Positions 6,298 through 9,849 of a stretch of 9,849 nucleotides of DNA are shown here, in pieces; positions within the stretch are counted from its first letter, which is position 1; every line of letters begins with the position of its first letter. The stretch lies in NCBI GenBank assembly GCA_031267775.1, contig JAIRYL010000120.1, forward strand, positions 1-9,849. Direction: 5' to 3'. Position numbers and translations under genes: made by a program. The stretch is from Tannerellaceae bacterium. Its GTDB lineage: Bacteria > Bacteroidota > Bacteroidia > Bacteroidales > Tannerellaceae. Below the pieces are notes generated by a model. It was given only the letters and a program-made list of their open reading frames with translations. It searched no databases and was not told the origin of the DNA.

Positions 6298-7221
6298 ATG
6301 AAACGTTTCTTTAAAAAAATAATCCTGCTTGGCCTCCTGTTCGGCTGTAGCATCCTGTTATTCCTTATCATATTGGTGATAATCCCGGTTCGTAACGACG
6401 ATGATTTTTACCTCGCAGCCTTCCATAAAAAGCAGGAAGCGCTTGTTGATAAACATCATCAAAAAAGACCATCTGTTATTCTGCTCGGAGGATCGAATGT
6501 TGCATTTGGATTCAACAGTAAACTAATTGAAGAAGCGCTGCATTTGCCCGTTATCAATACAGGATTACATGCAGGTTTAGGACTTAAATTCATGCTGGAT
6601 CACACTTCAGAGTATCTTACAGAGGGCGACGTTTTGGTAATTGCGCCCGAATACAGCCACTTTTTTGGCAGTGTGGCGTATGGAGGCGGCGATTGCCTGG
6701 TCTTCCTGTATCATTATGCTCCGCGTATCAGTAAATATTTTAATGCGAGACAGTTCAACATTATAATAAACTACATAAAAGATGTTTTTCTGAACTTGAT
6801 ATTTCCCCCGAAAGTAGAAACTAACGACTACAAAGCTTCCGGTTTTAATGAATATGGCGACTATGCCAAACACTGGACCATGCCCCCCATCCCCTATGAA
6901 CAGGCGTCTCCCTCCGATTTCAAAACAATAAACGCAGATTTTCTGGATTACTATGAAAATACAGTCGCCGCTTTACGAAGTCGGGGGATACAGGTTGTCA
7001 TCATTCCGCCTTCGATTTCCGAGACCTCATACAATATAATAGAAGACAGGCTGACCCCCTTGTTTTCCGAATTTGAAAAACGAAATCTCGCCTTTGCCAT
7101 TTCCCCGCAGGCGTCCATGTATCCCGATTCCCTGTTTTTCGACACGCATTATCATCTGAAATATGAAGGCGTACTGATTCGCACGAATCAACTGATAGAG
7201 TTGATGAAAAAACGCCGCTAA
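6298..7221 (+). CDS. membrane-anchored SGNH/AlgJ-like partner of the O-acyltransferase
   Basis: The 307-residue protein has a single N-terminal membrane helix (about 7-30, IILLGLLFGCSILLFLIILV), with the rest predicted in the periplasm. It carries an SGNH-type active site: VILLGGSNVAFGF places the nucleophile at Ser66 (GGSN instead of GDS), and near the C-terminus FFDTHYHLKYEG supplies Asp282 and His284 in a D-x-H arrangement, as in AlgX/AlgJ-like acetyltransferases. Proteins of this design receive the acyl group delivered by an MBOAT channel and transfer it to the glycan. Cotranscription is likely: the gap to the MBOAT gene is 12 bases, with no promoter in it. DltD-like or plain esterase activity is the main alternative. 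A GDSL-type esterase without acceptor transfer cannot be excluded from sequence alone. The gene ends 46 bases before the terminator hairpin at 7268. Confidence 0.8.
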   Translation: MKRFFKKIILLGLLFGCSILLFLIILVIIPVRNDDDFYLAAFHKKQEALVDKHHQKRPSVILLGGSNVAFGFNSKLIEEALHLPVINTGLHAGLGLKFMLDHTSEYLTEGDVLVIAPEYSHFFGSVAYGGGDCLVFLYHYAPRISKYFNARQFNIIINYIKDVFLNLIFPPKVETNDYKASGFNEYGDYAKHWTMPPIPYEQASPSDFKTINADFLDYYENTVAALRSRGIQVVIIPPSISETSYNIIEDRLTPLFSEFEKRNLAFAISPQASMYPDSLFFDTHYHLKYEGVLIRTNQLIELMKKRR

Positions 7222-7262
7222 TACCTCCTAAATCATCCTGGCGTTTGCGCACGGCGCGCCAC

Positions 7263-7297
7263 AAAAAAACGTCCGGCAATATTAATTACCGGACGTT
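7263..7297 (-). terminator. intrinsic terminator after susD (possibly bidirectional)
   Basis: AACGTCCGG (7268-7276) and CCGGACGTT (7289-7297) form a perfect 9-bp stem with a 12-base loop. On the minus strand the stem runs into seven T (7269-7263, the first overlapping the stem), so it should end the susC-susD transcript. The plus strand lacks a T-run, but the same hairpin may also slow transcripts from the acyltransferase unit. Confidence 0.85.
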
Positions 7298-7322
7298 CAT
7301 TCAAATTAATACGTATGAATAC

Positions 7323-8882
7323 TTATTTATAACCCGGATTTTGAGTTAATGTCGGATTCCGTTGCAATTCGTCATTAGAAATCGGCCACAATAAATCTGT
7401 ATCTTTAAAGGTAGCGCCCGAAGCATTCTTGGCGCCAATTAAATTAACATAACTTACTTTTCCTTTTTCAGTTTCAGAGATTACGGGGAATTTACCGGTA
7501 CGTACGCAGTCGTCCCAAATCTTAAATTCTAATGGAAATTCGCGTAAACGCTCTGTCCAACATTCTTCAATAAAAGCGTCTTTTGATAAACCTTGTAATT
7601 CTGTGGCATATTGAGCCGCCGTTTTACCATTCATATCCGCGCGCGCTTTGATTTGAGCCAAGTAACCGGCAGCTTCCGCCGTTACGCCGGTAGTTTGAGC
7701 AATCGATTCGGCAGCCACCAATAAAGTTTCCGCATAACGGAAGATATTCCAGTCTTTTGTTCCATTACCGGTATTTAACATAGCTTCTTCATCAAAATAA
7801 TACCAGCAACCGGGCAAGTCGGATTTCCATTCGGCGCCTGTCACCGGGTTGGTATATTCCCAATGGAAGAATTGATTGGGCTGGATGCGCAAATCATTAC
7901 TTGTATACACATTCAGAAAAAGATTGACCGGGCCGTATACTCTTTCAAAAATAGCGTATTTATTGAAGATAGCCGTAGCGCCTGAGTTAAACGAATAAGT
8001 TGGCCACCAACTGGTTTTACGGATATTATCGTCAAATTCAATTGCATAAACAGCTTCGTCCAGATCATCGGTTGAACGCAGTTTGTTAAACGCGCTGTTC
8101 AAAGCCAAATCAGTATTGGTAGCTAATGCGTGAGGCGAATCTATCACTATTTTAACATATTGTGCAGCTTCCGAATAGTTACCCTGCTGGAAATAAACGG
8201 TAGAAAGCAGCATGGCTGCGGCATATTTAGTAATACGATGTCCATTAGAGAACAAGACGGCCGGCAAAGCGTCGACAGCCGCTTTCAGGTCTGATACTAT
8301 CAAGTCGTATACCGCGGTAGCCGCCGTACGCTCCAGATACAAATTATCTAACGATTCGTAAGGCTCGGTTGGCAATGGCACATCGCCAAAAGACTTAACC
8401 AAATAAAAATAGTTTAACGCGCGAAAGAATTTAGCTTCGCCTATCAGTTTAGACTTGCTGGCGTCGCTCATCGCAATTTCCGGAATATGCTTGATAGCGC
8501 CATTGGCTATATTAATGGCTTTATACGTATCATTCCACATAGTATTCAGCGTACTGGTTATAACAGACGTATATTGCTGACGCGTTAATTCGCGCGCATA
8601 CATACATACAATCTCTTGTCCTTCATAACTGTTTACAAAATAACCTGTCAGCATACCGGAAATCGAAGCGCTCGGCCCTATATAAGCGCTGCTTGCTTCG
8701 CCAAGACGTTTTACCGCGCCTTCCCAATACAGCCAATTTACATTGGCAGTTGCCTGAGCTTCCGTCTGATAATAAGCTGTTGAAGTTAATCTATCTTTCG
8801 GCTCTTCTTCCAAAAAATTGTCGCAGGCTGTAGCGCTTATCAATAAAGCAACACAGGCAAACAAATATATTATTTTCTTCAT
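7323..8882 (-). CDS. susD: SusD/RagB-family glycan-binding outer-membrane lipoprotein
   Basis: The 519-residue lipoprotein sits on the cell surface as a lid over its SusC channel and captures the nutrient glycan. The start at 8882 gives a classical lipoprotein signal (MKKIIYLFACVALLIS, then ATAC with Cys20 as lipidation site, followed by DNFLEEEPKDRL). A TTG at 8900 would only add MIKNYN before this signal. RagB/SusD hallmarks follow: repeated TPR-like helical pairs (KLIGEAKFFRALNYFYLVKS, AAAMLLSTVYFQQGNYSEAA), the C-terminal block WNIFRYAETLLVAAESIAQ and ECWTERLREFPLEFKIWDD, and the ending NPTLTQNPGYK. Length is normal. It follows susC by 23 bases, clearly in the same operon. No glycan-degrading enzyme follows, because the terminator lies directly downstream. 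The substrate cannot be predicted from sequence; the symbol denotes the family, not starch specificity. Confidence 0.95.
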   Translation of the reverse strand: MKKIIYLFACVALLISATACDNFLEEEPKDRLTSTAYYQTEAQATANVNWLYWEGAVKRLGEASSAYIGPSASISGMLTGYFVNSYEGQEIVCMYARELTRQQYTSVITSTLNTMWNDTYKAINIANGAIKHIPEIAMSDASKSKLIGEAKFFRALNYFYLVKSFGDVPLPTEPYESLDNLYLERTAATAVYDLIVSDLKAAVDALPAVLFSNGHRITKYAAAMLLSTVYFQQGNYSEAAQYVKIVIDSPHALATNTDLALNSAFNKLRSTDDLDEAVYAIEFDDNIRKTSWWPTYSFNSGATAIFNKYAIFERVYGPVNLFLNVYTSNDLRIQPNQFFHWEYTNPVTGAEWKSDLPGCWYYFDEEAMLNTGNGTKDWNIFRYAETLLVAAESIAQTTGVTAEAAGYLAQIKARADMNGKTAAQYATELQGLSKDAFIEECWTERLREFPLEFKIWDDCVRTGKFPVISETEKGKVSYVNLIGAKNASGATFKDTDLLWPISNDELQRNPTLTQNPGYK

Positions 8883-8905
8883 ATTGTAATTCTTTATCAA
8901 GTTAA

Positions 8906-9849
8906 TTAAAACGTTACATTAACACCTAAAGTATAAGTCCTGGCTCTCGGATAGGAGAAGAATGCCATATTCTGCCCAAACTTATTTTGATAATCCGTAC
9001 CGATTTGCGACGTACTTTCCGGGTCGTATCCCAGGAAATCTCCGGATGTAAGCAGGAACAAATTATTACCGCTCAAATATACGCGTAAACCGGCCAGTCC
9101 TAAAGATTTAGCTTGCAAAGGAGTAAATGTATAGCCTAACTGAAGCATATTCAAACGAAGGTATGAGCCGTCTACTACCCAGGCAGAGTCTATCGTCGTA
9201 TCCTGTCCGGCATGACCCGAATTCATCAGATATACAGCCTGCTGCATCGCATCCGGATTCGTTCCGTCGTAAGCGTCGTATAAAATACTGGATAAACCAT
9301 TGGTAATTCCAAAACGGTCGTAAACCGAGTGATAATACTGTTGCATGGTTTCAACGCCTAATACAAATTGGAAATCAGCCGTAAGGTCAAAGTTTTTATA
9401 ACTGAAGTTATTAACAAAGCTGCCTGTCCAGTCCGGCGTACCTTTTCCTAATATTTCCTTTTTATCTCCACGTTTAGCGCGGCCAATCTGATTCATATTA
9501 CACGTACCGGCTTCATAGTCCTGCACCGTATATACGCCATATCTTTTGAATCCATAGAAGCTGTTCAACGATTCGCCTACACGGATAACGCCTTCTGAAC
9601 CTCCTACCCAGCTATGCGTTTCGATATCTTCATCATTTTCGCCTAACTTTACTACTTCGTTCTTATTATAGTTGGCATTGAGGGAGACCGTCCATGCAAA
9701 GTCTTTTGTTTGTACAGGTCTGCCGCTGATCATGATATCAAATCCCTGGTTTCTTACCGAACCGATATTACTTGTTACGGAAGAGAAACCGGTTGAACGC
9801 GGAAGCGGTTGGTTCAATAAAAGGTCGGTCGTTTTCTTATTGTAATAAG
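8906..9849 (-). CDS. susC: SusC/RagA-family TonB-dependent outer-membrane transporter, C-terminal part
   Basis: These are the last 313 residues of a SusC-type beta-barrel, running off the right edge without an in-window start. A whole protein has around 1000 residues, so about two thirds are missing, including the plug and TonB box. The visible part begins at YYNKKTTDLLLNQPLP, then SNIGSVRNQGFDIMISG and the strand-rich barrel segments, with DWTGSFVNNFSYKNFDLTADF, DGSYLRLNMLQLGYTF, LRVYLSGNNLFLLT and a final SYPRARTYTLGVNVTF. The terminal aromatic Phe is the outer-membrane assembly signal. It imports the glycan captured by the SusD lid, powered by TonB-ExbBD. Its operon partner susD begins 23 bases after the stop. 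The operon promoter lies outside the window. Confidence 0.95.
   Translation of the reverse strand, partial: YYNKKTTDLLLNQPLPRSTGFSSVTSNIGSVRNQGFDIMISGRPVQTKDFAWTVSLNANYNKNEVVKLGENDEDIETHSWVGGSEGVIRVGESLNSFYGFKRYGVYTVQDYEAGTCNMNQIGRAKRGDKKEILGKGTPDWTGSFVNNFSYKNFDLTADFQFVLGVETMQQYYHSVYDRFGITNGLSSILYDAYDGTNPDAMQQAVYLMNSGHAGQDTTIDSAWVVDGSYLRLNMLQLGYTFTPLQAKSLGLAGLRVYLSGNNLFLLTSGDFLGYDPESTSQIGTDYQNKFGQNMAFFSYPRARTYTLGVNVTF

Noticed and set aside
5595..6314. Other-frame ORFs inside the acyltransferase gene, the longest at 5829-6314.
   Set aside because: The overlapping MBOAT frame has clear family motifs throughout; the alternatives are basic, low-meaning sequences typical of shadow frames.

Overview
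The window comes from a member of the Bacteroidota, most likely order Bacteroidales. The evidence is a SusC/SusD pair with the usual C-terminal and lipoprotein features, a Reg_prop/Y_Y_Y periplasmic sensor of the hybrid two-component (HTCS) type, and promoters of the Bacteroidota form (TTTG, about 19 bases, TAnnTTTG). The genus cannot be told from this sequence.

Layout from left to right. Bases 1-2575 (minus) hold the sensor part of a very large PUL-type regulator; the window edge cuts it just before the expected kinase H-box. Bases 2576-2924 hold no protein gene. On the minus strand they carry a promoter-like site, two elaborate hairpin domains whose loops are complementary to each other, and a U-tract, so this looks like a structured leader or small RNA upstream of the regulator. 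Bases 2925-4019 (minus) hold an intact RhuM-family gene followed without a gap by a 31-codon remnant that reads like the start of a type III restriction enzyme Res subunit. This is probably the debris of a restriction locus. A doubtful 76-codon ORF lies before rhuM, and a small XRE-type regulator (4389-4694, minus) follows.

Bases 4772-7221 (plus) hold a very good promoter and a two-gene unit: an MBOAT O-acyltransferase and a membrane-anchored SGNH/AlgJ-like partner. Together these would acylate (probably O-acetylate) a surface or periplasmic glycan. Bases 7263-7297 are a strong intrinsic terminator for the minus-strand operon to the right, which contains susD (7323-8882) and the 3' third of susC (8906 to the window end).

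How the parts may work together: SusC/SusD would import a glycan, and the sensor at 1-2575 is of the type that normally activates such an operon. The two are separated by about 4.7 kb of unrelated material (restriction remnant, XRE gene, acyltransferase pair). The most unusual item is the RNA-like element at about 2629-2824.
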